64,000 nucleotides of DNA from JAAYHG01 sp012735455 (GCA_050951365.1 JBMNIX010000014.1:1-64000); one strand, 5' to 3'. Numbered from the stretch's first letter, positions 10,240 through 20,203 are shown. Notes: generated by a model not told the origin, from the letters alone. Translations and numbers: made by a program.

Positions 10240-11344
10240 GTAGAACCTCCCAGTACTCTCCGATGATACTCTCCAGTCCAAATACCTGGGCGCGGCCAAC
10301 CATGCTTGTAGAATCATGCTGGTGCTTGAGTGTGGTTATAATAGCATCTGCTAGCATTTCTGGGTTTCCCACCGGCACAAGTCGGCCCCATTTCCCGCCT
10401 TCCAATATCTCCGCCGGACCGCTGGGGCAGTCGGTGGAGACCACCGGCGTCCCCACGGCCATGGCCTCCACCAAGACATTACCAAAACCCTCCCAGGCCG
10501 AAGAAAGTGCAAACACTACTGCCCGGGCCATGTAGGCGTAGGGGTTTTCCACAAAGCCCGGTAGGGATACATCTCCTTGAAGGCCCAGTTCGCGCACCAG
10601 TGACTCCAGGTTAGGCCTTTCCTCCCCCTCGCCCAGGATAATTAGCCGGGCTGGACGCTCCTCGCGTACCCGAGCAAAAGCCCGAATGAGGGTAGGATAG
10701 TCCTTTTGCACAGTGAGACGTCCAACAGACAGGATAACTGGTGGTTGACCAGGCATAAACCAGGGGTGATCAAGGGGCTGCCTGACTTTTTCTAGGAGCT
10801 CCGGGGTAACCACAGGGTTGTAGATCACCCGGATGCGCTCCCGGGGCAACCCCGTGGTCTTGGCTAAATCTTCGGCCACGCCCTGGGAAACGGCGACTAT
10901 AGCATCGGCCCAGGGGTAAAACCTGCGGATAAGACGCGGCATGAGCCGTCCCTGCACGGTAGAAGCATTATCTGTCGCCAGCGAAAGCGTATTATGAACA
11001 CTTACCACTAACCGGCACTGCACAGCGGTGAGTTTCCGCGCCCACAGGGCGACAATATTGGCGTGGTCCAGGGCAGAAAGGAGAGCTTTGGGCCGCTCCC
11101 GACGCAAATAACGCACTAGTCCAGGCAAGCTGGTCAGTACGCGAGACGCCTGCAGGTCCACCACCCTAACTTCCTTCGGCACCTGGGAGAGGTACGGCCC
11201 CTCGGCCTTGGCCAGGACCAGGTCCACCGCTAACCCACGCTCGACAAAGCCTCGGGCCAGGTTGACCATCACCCGCTCCGCTCCTCCGCCGCGCAGAGAG
11301 GGGAGAAACAACGCCAACCTGTATCCCTTATGCGCGGAGAGCAT
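10229..11344 (-). CDS. GT4 family glycosyltransferase
   Basis: This enzyme of about 371 residues shows a LPSLRGGGAERVMVNLA loop at its start, SVGRLTVQKDYPTLI for nucleotide binding, and the E-x7-E motif in SSAWEGFGNVLVEAMAV. It is close in style to the transferase at 7599, with CPSGPAEIL following the motif. That loop is common in N-acetylgalactosamine and galactose transferases, but the sugar is uncertain. ATG at 11344 is preferred to the upstream in-frame GTG. The end overlaps the polymerase start and the beginning overlaps the upstream transferase. Confidence 0.85.
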   Translation of the reverse strand: MLSAHKGYRLALFLPSLRGGGAERVMVNLARGFVERGLAVDLVLAKAEGPYLSQVPKEVRVVDLQASRVLTSLPGLVRYLRRERPKALLSALDHANIVALWARKLTAVQCRLVVSVHNTLSLATDNASTVQGRLMPRLIRRFYPWADAIVAVSQGVAEDLAKTTGLPRERIRVIYNPVVTPELLEKVRQPLDHPWFMPGQPPVILSVGRLTVQKDYPTLIRAFARVREERPARLIILGEGEERPNLESLVRELGLQGDVSLPGFVENPYAYMARAVVFALSSAWEGFGNVLVEAMAVGTPVVSTDCPSGPAEILEGGKWGRLVPVGNPEMLADAIITTLKHQHDSTSMVGRAQVFGLESIIGEYWEVLHGR

Positions 11345-12454
11345 CTCGATAAACCCCAATGACCTGTTGGATCCAGACTTCCAGGTTGTGATTCACTATC
11401 ACGTATTCACGCGCCTTCCTACCTATATCTCGTGACCATTCTGTGTCTATCAGAGCGTGCCGCAGCAGCATTCCTAGTGCTTTCGCATCTCCAGCTTCAA
11501 ACAAAAACCCTGTTTCGTTGTTCTTGATAATCTCAGCCAGCCCTCCTATATTTGAGGCAAAAACGGGTTTACCCATGCTCATGCCCTCTAACGCCGCGAT
11601 TGACGTGGCCTCAACCACACCCTCCACTGGAACGGAGGGAACGATGATACCAATTGATGCGTTCATCAGATTCACAATGTCATTTCTGTCCACAGAGCCC
11701 AGGAAACGTACCTTTGAGGTCAGGTTAAGTTCTGCAACCAGCTTTTCGAGGTAAAGCCGTTCTGAGCCATCGCCAGCGATCCAAAGCTCCACTTCCAAAT
11801 CCTCAATGAAGTGGAAAGCCTCCACGGCCACGTGTACGCCATTCTTGGGCACGAGCCGCCTCGGGACAAAGAGAAATGGCTTATGCCCCTCTTCTTGAGG
11901 TGGTTGCGGCGCAAATAGGTCTGTATCTACGGCATTGTGTATGACACTTACTTTCTCAGGAGGTACATGGTAATCAGAGATGATGATTTCCTTCTGGCCG
12001 GTATCCACCGCGATGATCGCACGGGCGAACCGATAGGCCCGCTGCTCCATTTCTTTCAAGTAACTGAAGTAAGCAGGTGTCCCTTTATTCAACATCACCG
12101 CTTCTCTGGAAAGCGGGCCGTGAACTGTAAGGACAACCGGGATGGAGAGCTTCGCGGCCCAGTTAGCCAAGAGTATGTCATGTGTATGTATCAGGTCAAA
12201 ATTCCCCTCAGAAATGGCTTTCCGCGCTTTTTCCCCACGTTATTTGTCCTAATCTTAGTAAGTTCCACCCTGGCGCGGTCGACGCTGCCCAAGGCACGCA
12301 GGGCTGCGATTCCCTTCCACCAGGTTGTCACACTATCCGGGTAAACCAACTCGGTATGAATACCCTTCGTAAAGAGAGCGTGCCTCAAAGATTCTATATG
12401 GGATCGAACACCCCCAGCTCCCATACCCAGCGCCGTACCTATTAGCACCCTCAT
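11328..12454 (-). pseudogene. GT4 family glycosyltransferase, one frameshift
   Basis: The first 75-80 residues start at ATG 12454 behind GGTGGAG and carry the ALGMGAGGVRSHIESL loop. The rest is in another frame and holds FDLIHTHDILLANW, VPRRLVPKNGVHVAVEA and the E-x7-E motif in EGVVEATSIAALEGMS. The shift lies at a five-T run (12228-12232, AAAAA on the coding strand); one more A gives KKARKAISEGNFDLIHTHD and a continuous protein of about 376 residues. It belongs to the exopolysaccharide operon. If the indel is real, one sugar of the repeat unit may be missing. Confidence 0.8.
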
Positions 12455-12475
12455 TTACTCCACCTCACCATTCCA

Positions 12476-13426
12476 TTATGTCCTTCCCGAATCACCGCGT
12501 TGACACCGTGGTGGACTAAAAAACAGGCCTTCCTTTACCCCCTGTACAATTGAACAAAAAGCCTCGCGGTCACTAAACATTCTGCCCTTCAAAACGGCAG
12601 GTGCAATGTAACGAATGCCCCAAAGCCAGGGGCGTAGATGCCTTGTGGACCAATTTTCGCCGTATAGCCGACTCAACCATAACACATTTCGGATTGAATA
12701 TCGTAGCTTCCAGGGCGGAGTTTTCGTTTTTGCGTCTGGCCTGATCATACGAAAAAGCCGGGCGCAAGAAACAAGAATCAAACGAAACCCAGCCCGCCGC
12801 AGGCGAAAGGCGTAATCGGTATCGTCCCCATATATGAAATACTCCTTTGACGGTAATCCCACTGCCTCAACTGCTTCACGCGGCAGCAATGGTCCTTCAA
12901 AGGCGAAGTCCATAACCTCCTGACATTCCGGGAGGCGGGAACACTGGTCATAAACCGCTTTAACTGGTATCCTGACCCGACTAGGTAAATGAAACGCAGT
13001 TGAAAGGTCATACTTCAACGCGGTAAGGTCGGCTAACGAGCCGTCTTCCCAAAGTCGAACGGGTATTAAGATATTGGAGTTTTTGTCTCTCCCCAAAGCC
13101 TGTCCGGTCTGCAGTAAAGCACCTAGCGCATCTACGTGCGGATAAACGTCATCGTCCATTACCCATATCCAAGCATGTCCCCTTCTATATGCAGCCTTTA
13201 CGCCTTCGTGAAAGCCACCTGCGCCGCCTGTATTAGCATTGAGCCTGATGTGAATCACACCCGGGAACTCCGCCGCGAGCATCTCGGGCGTGCCATCTGA
13301 GCTAGCGTTATCAATTACTATGATTTCGTCTACCGACCTTGACTGGGTTAGCAAAGCGCCTAAACATCTCCGCAAAAGCTCTTTCCGGTTATAGGTAACT
13401 ACTACAGTGCAGACGCTCTCGCTCAA
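12476..13426 (-). CDS. GT2 glycosyltransferase, probable galactofuranosyl or rhamnosyl type
   Basis: This GT-A fold enzyme of 316 residues contains VVVTYNRKELLRRCL, VIDNASSDGT and the metal-binding WVMDDDVYP. A DDD followed by Pro is typical of GlfT/rhamnosyl-type GT2 enzymes. EYFIYGDDTDYAFRLRRAG supplies the second acidic motif. The gene for UDP-galactopyranose mutase ends exactly at its start: the TTG start at 13426 overlaps the mutase TGA. That pairing argues for transfer of galactofuranose. This specificity is inferred from context and the DDD motif only. Confidence 0.82.
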   Translation of the reverse strand: MSESVCTVVVTYNRKELLRRCLGALLTQSRSVDEIIVIDNASSDGTPEMLAAEFPGVIHIRLNANTGGAGGFHEGVKAAYRRGHAWIWVMDDDVYPHVDALGALLQTGQALGRDKNSNILIPVRLWEDGSLADLTALKYDLSTAFHLPSRVRIPVKAVYDQCSRLPECQEVMDFAFEGPLLPREAVEAVGLPSKEYFIYGDDTDYAFRLRRAGFRLILVSCARLFRMIRPDAKTKTPPWKLRYSIRNVLWLSRLYGENWSTRHLRPWLWGIRYIAPAVLKGRMFSDREAFCSIVQGVKEGLFFSPPRCQRGDSGRT

Positions 13427-14544
13427 CGTGCACACTCCTTTGCAAACAAGGAAAGCGCCTTTTCCACGGCCTCATCCATGTTGTAATATTTATAGTCCCC
13501 TAACCTGCCAGCAAACAGAACCGTTGAGGCCATGTCCTGAACTTCGCTCAAGTAAGATTCATAGCGCTTCCAGTTCTCACTCTGCGGCACAGGATAGTAC
13601 GGTTCGTTCTGCCCTGGAACATAAGCTTCTGGATATTCAACAGTAATAGTGGTCTTGGGCAACGCCTGCCCGGTGAGGTGTTTCGCTTCGGTAATGCGTG
13701 TGAAATCAAACTCATTGGGATAATTGATGGTTCCAACCTCTTGATACCACTCCTGGTCCAATGTGGTGTGTTCGAAGCGTAGGCTGCGGTAGGGTAGCGG
13801 ACCGTATTTATAATCAAAGAACTCGTCGATCGGGCCGGTGTAGATCAGGCGGTTAAACTTCACCTCGTCCCTGATCTCACGGTAGTCTGTGTTGAGCAGC
13901 ACTTTTATATTGGGATGGCGGAGCATCCGGCGAAATAATTCTGTATAGCCATTTTTCGGTACTGCTTGATAAGTATCTTGAAAGTATCGGTCATCACGGC
14001 TAATGTGGATTGGAACCCGTCCAGTGACTGAAGAGTCCAGATCTTCCGGTTTCATTCCCCACTGTTTTTGGGTATAAAGATAAAAGACTTTTTGATAGAT
14101 GTAATCGGCCAAGGTCCGTAATTCTTCGGTTTTTGCCTCCCTAAGCTGCAGGATAGGTACTTTGGCGCCAACACCGTACTGTTGAATCAGTAGGATTTCC
14201 AGGTTGGCGGCATATTGTGGGGGAAAAACGGTATAGAGTGAATTTAGGTTAAAGGGGATCGTGACCTTATTCCCATCAACTACACCAAGTACCTGATGGT
14301 AGTAAGGCCGCCATTCCGTGAACTGGGAGAGGTAATCCCAGACACCTTTCTTGTTCGTATGGAAGATGTGGGGGCCGTAATTGTGAATCAGAACCCCCTG
14401 TTCGTTATAGGAGTCGTAGGCGTTGCCCCCGATGTGGTCACGCCGCTCCACGATAAGCACCCGCTGGTCGAGCTGAGAAGCGATTCTTTCCGCTAACGTG
14501 GCCCCAGTGAAGCCAGCACCGACAATTAGCCAATCAACCCTCAT
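13423..14544 (-). CDS. glf: UDP-galactopyranose mutase
   Basis: This FAD enzyme of about 373 residues converts UDP-galactopyranose to UDP-galactofuranose. The N-terminal FAD motif is VGAGFTGATLAERIA, followed by RDHIGGNAYD. Later come GPHIFHT, the KQWGMKPEDLD region and GRLGDYKYYNMDEAV, all hallmarks of bacterial Glf. The ATG at 14544 overlaps the flippase stop by about 11 bases and is preferred to the TTG 15 bases earlier. Its presence means the polymer very probably contains galactofuranose, a sugar absent from vertebrates. It acts in the cytoplasm. Confidence 0.93.
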   Translation of the reverse strand: MRVDWLIVGAGFTGATLAERIASQLDQRVLIVERRDHIGGNAYDSYNEQGVLIHNYGPHIFHTNKKGVWDYLSQFTEWRPYYHQVLGVVDGNKVTIPFNLNSLYTVFPPQYAANLEILLIQQYGVGAKVPILQLREAKTEELRTLADYIYQKVFYLYTQKQWGMKPEDLDSSVTGRVPIHISRDDRYFQDTYQAVPKNGYTELFRRMLRHPNIKVLLNTDYREIRDEVKFNRLIYTGPIDEFFDYKYGPLPYRSLRFEHTTLDQEWYQEVGTINYPNEFDFTRITEAKHLTGQALPKTTITVEYPEAYVPGQNEPYYPVPQSENWKRYESYLSEVQDMASTVLFAGRLGDYKYYNMDEAVEKALSLFAKECAR

Positions 14545-15820
14545 TTTTTGTGCCCCCAAACGGAAATAACTTCTTCTGCCAAAGAGCTATAAACTGACCA
14601 AAGGTTACGAATGCCTCTGACGATACCACCGCCCATGCCATACCTTGCGGGCCATAGCGCGGGGCGAGAAGTACTGCCAGGCCAAGGTTGATAAGTCCGG
14701 CAAGCAAAATGATCTTGTTAAAAACATGGTCCAAGCCCAGCGGTAGCATCCATTGTATGCCAAGAACATTGCTTAAAGCAACCAAGGGAAGAATGATGGC
14801 CAGGACACGTAGTACAACCACCGCAGGCTCGTAACCGGGTCCAAGCAAAACTGAAATAATCAAAGGTGCGCCTCACGCAACAATGCCCCCGAGGCCAAGG
14901 CCGATGCCACCCATTAGTATCAGGCTAAGATAGGCCAGCCTGGCCGCACGCTTAGAATCTCTCACAATCAAATAGTTCATCCGCGGGTAGAGGACTTGTG
15001 ATATGGGGTTTAACATGGCCAAGAAAGCCTTATTTATTTTTTCCGCCCCACCATAAAAGCCTATCATCGCCGGTGCAACAAATAACCCTAGGATGAAACC
15101 ATTGGCCGTTGTATAAAGGCTGACGGCACTGCGGAAGAAAAACATGGTCCACCCGCTGCGTAAGGCAAAAAGCGTTTCTTCGAATTTTGGCCACCGAAAG
15201 GGAATTTCACGGTACATCCATGTGATAGCCACAATAGAAGCTAGCAACGCCGATACGGCCTGAAGAGCCAGCAATTGCCCACCATCGTTCTGGCCTTGAA
15301 CTATAACGAAAGTCAATATGGCTGCAAAAAAACGCGAACCGATACTTAATGTGGCTGGCAGCTGCAAACGCTCTGTTCCTTGGAAGTACCAAAGTGGGTT
15401 CAAACCTTGCGCAACCGCAGAGACCCATGCAATCAAAAGATATGACGGGAATTGCTGTAGCACGGGAACTAGCCGATAAAGTATTAATGCGGCAAGGAGC
15501 GTTCCAAAGGCCAGAATACCCTTAGCTCCGAGGACCCCAGCTGCCACCTGCGTCAAGTAATTACGGTCCTCCCTATTACGGGCGATATCTCTGGTTGCCG
15601 AGAGGCCAAAGCCGTACTCAAGAACCAGGGATAACCACATGGCCAGGGATTGGGCAAAAACCACCATTCCCCAGCCATCTGGGCGTAGAACCCTCGTTAC
15701 ATACGGAATGGTAATTAAGGGAAAAATATAGTTTGCGATTTGTACACCATAAAGTGCCGCAACGTTTCTAACAGCAGGATGTCGGAAAACTTTTGTTACT
15801 ATACCTTCCCTATCTTTCAT
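14534..15820 (-). pseudogene. Wzx flippase (MATE/MviN-like), interrupted by in-frame TGA
   Basis: One frame of 429 codons encodes a polytopic polysaccharide transporter with about twelve hydrophobic segments. It opens VRNVAALYGVQIANYIFPLI and is typical of the Wzx/RfbX family that flips undecaprenyl-linked repeat units. The frame is broken by a single TGA at 14873-14875, after GLGLGGIVA, and goes on in the same frame with PLIISVLLGPGYEPA, the conserved continuation of the family. So this is a nonsense change, not an indel; one base change would restore it. Without a flippase the operon could not export its product unless the codon is read through or is an error. Confidence 0.85.
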
Positions 15821-16757
15821 TCATCCACTTCCAAAATTTAATAAGGCCGCTTTCTAAACACGTCACAGGTTTATAATCCAATAAGCGCCCCGCCTTCTCC
15901 ACATCCGCCCAGGTCTGGGGTACGTCACCGAGCTGGGGAGGGAGAAACTCAAGTTCCGCCTTTATCCCCAGGGTTTCCTCCAGGGCGCGGATCATTTCCA
16001 TCAGGCTCACGGTGTGGTTGTTACCAAGGTTTATAACCTCGTAGGGCGTAGCGGTGTAGTCCATAGCCGCACGAACGCCCTGGATAATGTCGTCTATGAA
16101 GGTGTAATCGCGCCGACTACTGCCGTCGCCGTAAATAGGGATAGGCTCACCGGCCAGCATTTTGCGCGCGAATTTGTGAATCGCCAAGTCGGGACGCTGG
16201 CGCGGGCCATAGACAGTGAAGAAACGCAGGGCAATGAAGCGTATACCGTAAAGGTGGCTGTATACATGGCCCATAAGCTCTCCGCTTACCTTGGTACTGG
16301 CGTAGGGGCTAATGGGAAGCAACACCCAGTCATCTTCCCGCCAGGGAACGTTGGGATTGACCCCATAAACGCTAGAAGAGGAAGCAAAGACAAATTGCTT
16401 CACACCCCACTCTTTCGCCAGTTCGAGAAGATTCTGAGTGCCGCCTACGTTGACAGTTTGGTATCCGATAGGGTCCTGGATAGAAGGGCGCACACCAGCC
16501 TTGGCTGCCAAGTGCACGATAGCATCATACTCGCCGCTAAGTTGAGCGCGTAATGTCTCTAGATGACGTATGTCTGCTTCAACTAAGCGGTATTTTGAAT
16601 ACTCGAGATGAGGAGCAATGTTTTTCCGTTTTATAGCAGGGTCATAGAAAGAATCAAAGCTGTCGACCACGGTTACCTGCCAACCTTCGGCCAGCAACCT
16701 ATCAACCAAATGACTGCCTATGAACCCGGCGCCCCCTGTTACCAAAGCATACTTCAT
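15810..16757 (-). CDS. UDP-glucuronate/UDP-glucose 4-epimerase family protein
   Basis: This 315-residue extended short-chain dehydrogenase has GGAGFIG at 8-14 and Tyr152/Lys156 in SPYASTKVSGE. AAKAGVRPSIQDP and RRDYTFIDDIIQGV match UDP-glucuronate 4-epimerases. It directly follows UDP-glucose dehydrogenase with an ATGA overlap, so UDP-glucuronate to UDP-galacturonate is the likely reaction. It resembles the second epimerase at 6449 and the two probably serve different uronic acids. It also overlaps the flippase start by about 11 bases. Confidence 0.87.
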   Translation of the reverse strand: MKYALVTGGAGFIGSHLVDRLLAEGWQVTVVDSFDSFYDPAIKRKNIAPHLEYSKYRLVEADIRHLETLRAQLSGEYDAIVHLAAKAGVRPSIQDPIGYQTVNVGGTQNLLELAKEWGVKQFVFASSSSVYGVNPNVPWREDDWVLLPISPYASTKVSGELMGHVYSHLYGIRFIALRFFTVYGPRQRPDLAIHKFARKMLAGEPIPIYGDGSSRRDYTFIDDIIQGVRAAMDYTATPYEVINLGNNHTVSLMEMIRALEETLGIKAELEFLPPQLGDVPQTWADVEKAGRLLDYKPVTCLESGLIKFWKWMNER

Positions 16758-18112
16758 CGTCCTACCCCCAAGTAAGTAAAACCTGCTGCCCGTGCTGCAT
16801 CTGGGCTGTAAATGTTTCGACCGTCCACAAGAACACGATTGCTCATAAGTTGCGCTAATTTTGTTAGGTCAAGTGTACGGTATTCATTCCAATCGGTGGC
16901 CAAGACCAAAGCATCGGCGCCGGTAGCTAACCGATAAGGGTCTTCCTTGAAATCGACCTCTACCCCCAGGATGGCTTTTCGCGCATTAAGAATAGCTACC
17001 GGATCGTGTGCGCGTACGTGGGCACCTCTCTCCGCGAGCATGCGGATAAGGTCGATAGCAGGAGCCTCGCGAACGTCATCAGTGTTTGGCTTAAAAGCCA
17101 AACCAAGAACACCAATGGTACGACCGCGGATTACTTTGAGGGCTGCCTGCAGCTTCTCTACGATGATTTGCCGCTGCCGGTAGTTAACTTCACGGGCTGC
17201 CTGTATGATGGGCATGCTATACCCGTATTCCGCTGCCACAGCAAGAAGAGCGGCTGTATCTTTAGGAAAGCAACTACCTCCCCAACCCAGGCCAGCAGAT
17301 AAAAAGCGGGGCCCAATGCGGGAATCCAGGCCGATACCCCGGGAAACCTCAGTAACGTCGGCTCCGACCTTGTCGCAGAGGCCTGCTATCTCATTTATGA
17401 AACTGATTTTGGTCGCCAAGAAAGCATTGGCGGCATACTTGATCATTTCAGCACTAGTAGGGTCAGTGGTAACGAGGGGAGGCAAGGAATAACCTTCTGG
17501 GCGGGGAAAGGCGGTTGGTGGAGTAAATGTTTGCTCTAGAATCGGCTGGTACATGCAGCGCAAAGTATCTACAGCCTCTACTTCTTCCGCTCCCACAACA
17601 ATGCGATCTGGGTAGAACATATCTCGCAGTGCGTTACCCTCTCGTAAGAACTCGGGACTAGATGCAATACTAACCTTAGCTTTAACTCCACGTTCCCCTA
17701 GTACCTGTTTTACAACATGGGCAACGCGGCGGTTGCTACCGATAGGAACTGTGGACTTTACGACCAGCGTGTAAGAACGGCCAGCCCGCAATCCAAGACT
17801 AATCTCGCGGGCTGCTTGTTCTACATAATGAGTATCGGCCTCACCATTTTTCTTGGGCGGCGTACCAACAGCGATTATGATTACTTCAGCGTCCGCCACT
17901 ACAGAAGACGTTTCATTGGTAAAAGATACGTTCGCACTGGCTTTCTTAAGCACCATGTCAAGTCCTGGTTCGTGAATAGGGACTTTATGATTGCGAAGAA
18001 GCTCCAACTTGTTTAGGTCCTTATCCACGCCTACTACCCGATGGCCAAGATAAGCCAGGGCAACCGCTGTAGTAAGGCCGACATACCCTGTGCCTACTAT
18101 AACAACCCTCAT
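16754..18112 (-). CDS. ugd: UDP-glucose 6-dehydrogenase
   Basis: This 452-residue enzyme is the first gene of the exopolysaccharide operon. The NAD motif GTGYVG is at 7-12, VKSTVPIGS and SPEFLREGNAL fall in the middle, and catalytic Cys281 lies in GWGGSCFPKD. This is the UDP-glucose dehydrogenase signature. It makes UDP-glucuronate from UDP-glucose with two NAD. It overlaps the following epimerase by four bases. The 133 bases upstream hold a TGTCGAA element. All twelve genes from here to 4020 overlap or lie close together and are probably one transcript. Confidence 0.92.
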   Translation of the reverse strand: MRVVIVGTGYVGLTTAVALAYLGHRVVGVDKDLNKLELLRNHKVPIHEPGLDMVLKKASANVSFTNETSSVVADAEVIIIAVGTPPKKNGEADTHYVEQAAREISLGLRAGRSYTLVVKSTVPIGSNRRVAHVVKQVLGERGVKAKVSIASSPEFLREGNALRDMFYPDRIVVGAEEVEAVDTLRCMYQPILEQTFTPPTAFPRPEGYSLPPLVTTDPTSAEMIKYAANAFLATKISFINEIAGLCDKVGADVTEVSRGIGLDSRIGPRFLSAGLGWGGSCFPKDTAALLAVAAEYGYSMPIIQAAREVNYRQRQIIVEKLQAALKVIRGRTIGVLGLAFKPNTDDVREAPAIDLIRMLAERGAHVRAHDPVAILNARKAILGVEVDFKEDPYRLATGADALVLATDWNEYRTLDLTKLAQLMSNRVLVDGRNIYSPDAARAAGFTYLGVGR

Positions 18113-18187
18113 TTTTATACACCCCGATCAGGTACAGCGATAGTAATTAGCGAAAACAACTAGCAAACGGTGTTAAATAGGTAAACC

Positions 18188-18214
18188 TTCGACACAATCT
18201 CTGGTTTTTCCTGC
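18188..18214 (-). promoter_or_regulatory. Possible Spo0A box upstream of exopolysaccharide operon
   Basis: On the coding strand TGTCGAA occurs at 18188-18194, an exact match to the Spo0A consensus core. A GGCAGGA element lies some 12 bases upstream. No clear sigma-A -35/-10 pair could be matched around it. Matrix control through Spo0A is known in Bacillus; here it is only inferred from one seven-base match, which can occur by chance. Confidence 0.3.
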
Positions 18215-18245
18215 CAAAATTCCAAGAACATACATATGTAAATAG

Positions 18246-19449
18246 TCATGCATGGAAATTAAGAGATGAAGCCCATCGGCCACACAAGTGGGTGACAAGT
18301 TCTCGATCTAAAGCTCCTGTACTAGCTTGTTGTTTAAGGATGCGGCATGTGTCCTCCCGACAAAGCCCGGGCCGATAGGGGCGGTCTTCGGCGAGGGCGG
18401 TGAAGACGTCGGCCACGGCAACGATGCGGGAGCCGAGGTCGAGCTCGGGGGCGGATTTGTGGAAAGGGATAGCCCTGGCCGTCGAGGCGTTCGTGGTGGT
18501 AGGCAGCCCACTCAGCCAGGGGTAAGTTCGGAAGCAAGGGTTCAAGGAGCCAGTAGGTGTAGTAGGTGTGCTGCTTGATGATGTTAAACTCGGCAGGGGT
18601 AAGTTTGCCTGGCTTCTCGAGAATCTCTTCTGGAACGGTGACCTTACCCAGGTCGTGCAGGAGGCCGGCCACTTCAAGGAGATCGCACTCTGCAGGGGAA
18701 AGGCCGAGCTTCTCACCTAAGAATCTGGCTGTAGATGCAACTCCTTGGGAATGGCGGTGAGTGTAGGGGCTCTTGGCGTCGACGACGCGGGCAAAGAGGC
18801 GGGAGAGTTGGAGAAGGCTGTTGGCATACCGGATACGAGGCATGGTGGGGATAAGCTCCAACAGGCGTGCGCCGAGCCAAGGAGAGGTCAGATCGAGCCA
18901 AAAGGACTCCGTGGCCGCAACTTGCTGTAATAAGTAAACCAGGTCCGGGTCAAAGGTGGTGCCCGCTGAGGATTGGATGCGGGCAATAATGCCTGCTGCC
19001 TGGTCGAGAACGTGGCGATCGGGTTCAAGAAGAACATCCACCCGGTCGGAAAGGTGGATTATCCGGCTGGCCAGAGGTATGCTCTCGCCCTGGAGGCCAG
19101 AGGGGTTGTCCCCAGCCCAGTAATCATGGTGGCTGAGAACGATGGGCGCGACAGGGCCAAGAACATCAATGTCTTGAGTGAACTCATAGCCGCGACGGCC
19201 GTGGTCCCAGGGATTTTCCACATCAAATTGGACTAGAGAGAGTTTCTCTTGCCAGGTGACGGCACCGGCATCGTGGATGATGGCTGCCGTAAAAATGTTG
19301 CGGAGGTCCACATCTGTAAGACCCGCTGCTCGCCCTAGACTGAGGGCAATGAAGGCTACGCGCTGATGGTGTTCCAATAAACCACCGTAAGCAAAGTCGA
19401 GGCTGCGGGACAAACTAAGGAGCAGTCTAACCAGATCCAACTCGAGCAT
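18246..19449 (-). pseudogene. Tandem HD/HD-GYP domain protein, one frameshift
   Basis: The ATG at 19449 follows AAAGGGGG. The first HD domain (His59-Asp60 in AAIIHDAG) carries HHDYWAGDNP, a degenerate form of the HHExxDGxGYP motif. The second, from about residue 230, has LLHDLGKVTVPEEIL and a full YHHERLDGQGYP. The frame shifts right after GYPF near 18461; dropping one C continues HKSAPELDLGSRIVAVADVF, the expected downstream helices. Such proteins hydrolyse cyclic di-GMP. With the shift, the second domain loses its last quarter. It lies between rubrerythrin and the polysaccharide operon. Confidence 0.75.
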
Positions 19450-19595
19450 GGTATCCCCCTTTAGCCATTTCATCACTTGGGCCCACAAACAGGACTGACT
19501 ATTCCCAAACCACACACGGCTAACTCCTGTGGTTAGATCCCAACTCTCTTCGGTATTGGGGAGCAAATCCCTGCCGTGCAGCCTAGAGAAGAAGA

Positions 19596-19635
19596 TACCC
19601 CCTCAGTAAGGAGAAGCTACTGGAGGGGGTATTTG
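19596..19635 (-). terminator. Terminator after rubrerythrin
   Basis: A ten-base inverted repeat (ATACCCCCTC with GAGGGGGTAT) encloses a loop of about 18 bases. On the minus strand it is followed by a pyrimidine-rich stretch. It lies 35 bases past the rubrerythrin stop. Confidence 0.7.
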
Positions 19636-19669
19636 AACGCCAGCTTCTTGAGCTAAGTAGGGCTAGTTT

Positions 19670-20203
19670 CTAGTAATTATCGGCGGCAGGCTCGTAGAAA
19701 GCACGGGGATGAGCGCAGGCGGGACAGACTTCTGGTGGCTCGGTACCCTCGTGGACATAGCCGCAGTTGCGGCAACGCCATCTTATGGGAGCGCTGCGCT
19801 TGAATACGGTACCATCCTGGAGGCGCTCCAGGAGTTTGCGGTAGCGGGCCTCATGTTCTTCCTCGACCTCGGCCACCTCTTCCATGGCCCTGGCTATTTC
19901 TTCAAAGCCTTCTTCGCGAGCTGTTTGCGCGAACTCTTTGTACATCTGGGTCCATTCATAGTTCTCGCCTTTGATAGCATCTTCCAAGTTCGCGGCAGTG
20001 TCGCCGATGAGGCCCAGATACTTGGCCCAGACCTTGGCATGCTCCTTTTCGTTCTCGGCTGTCTCAAGAAAAATAGCTGCGATCTGCTCGTAACCTTCTT
20101 TCTTAGCTACAGAAGCAAAGTAAGTGTACTTGCTGCGTGCTTGCGATTCTCCGGAAAAGGCGGCGAGAAGGTTCTGCTCCGTCTTTGTTCCTTTCAGATC
20201 CAA
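19670..20203 (-). CDS. rbr: Rubrerythrin
   Basis: This 177-residue protein has an N-terminal ferritin-like four-helix domain with paired glutamates (AAFSGESQARSKYTYFA, LETAENEKEHAKVW, EVAEVEEEHEARYRKLL). The C-terminal rubredoxin domain has CRNCG at the start and CPACAHP at the end. It reduces hydrogen peroxide in the cytoplasm of anaerobes using electrons from a rubredoxin-type FeS4 site. It is a single-gene unit with its own terminator, divergent from the HD-GYP gene at 20401. A PerR site was looked for in the 197-base gap but none was clear. Confidence 0.95.
   Translation of the reverse strand: MDLKGTKTEQNLLAAFSGESQARSKYTYFASVAKKEGYEQIAAIFLETAENEKEHAKVWAKYLGLIGDTAANLEDAIKGENYEWTQMYKEFAQTAREEGFEEIARAMEEVAEVEEEHEARYRKLLERLQDGTVFKRSAPIRWRCRNCGYVHEGTEPPEVCPACAHPRAFYEPAADNY

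Noticed and set aside
14873..14875. Selenocysteine or pyrrolysine recoding in the flippase
   Set aside because: The codon is in a membrane stretch with no redox role, and no downstream SECIS-type hairpin or sel gene is visible.
19449..19590. c-di-GMP riboswitch before the tandem HD gene
   Set aside because: A CCACA/TGTGG hairpin exists, but none of the GEMM core motifs are there.
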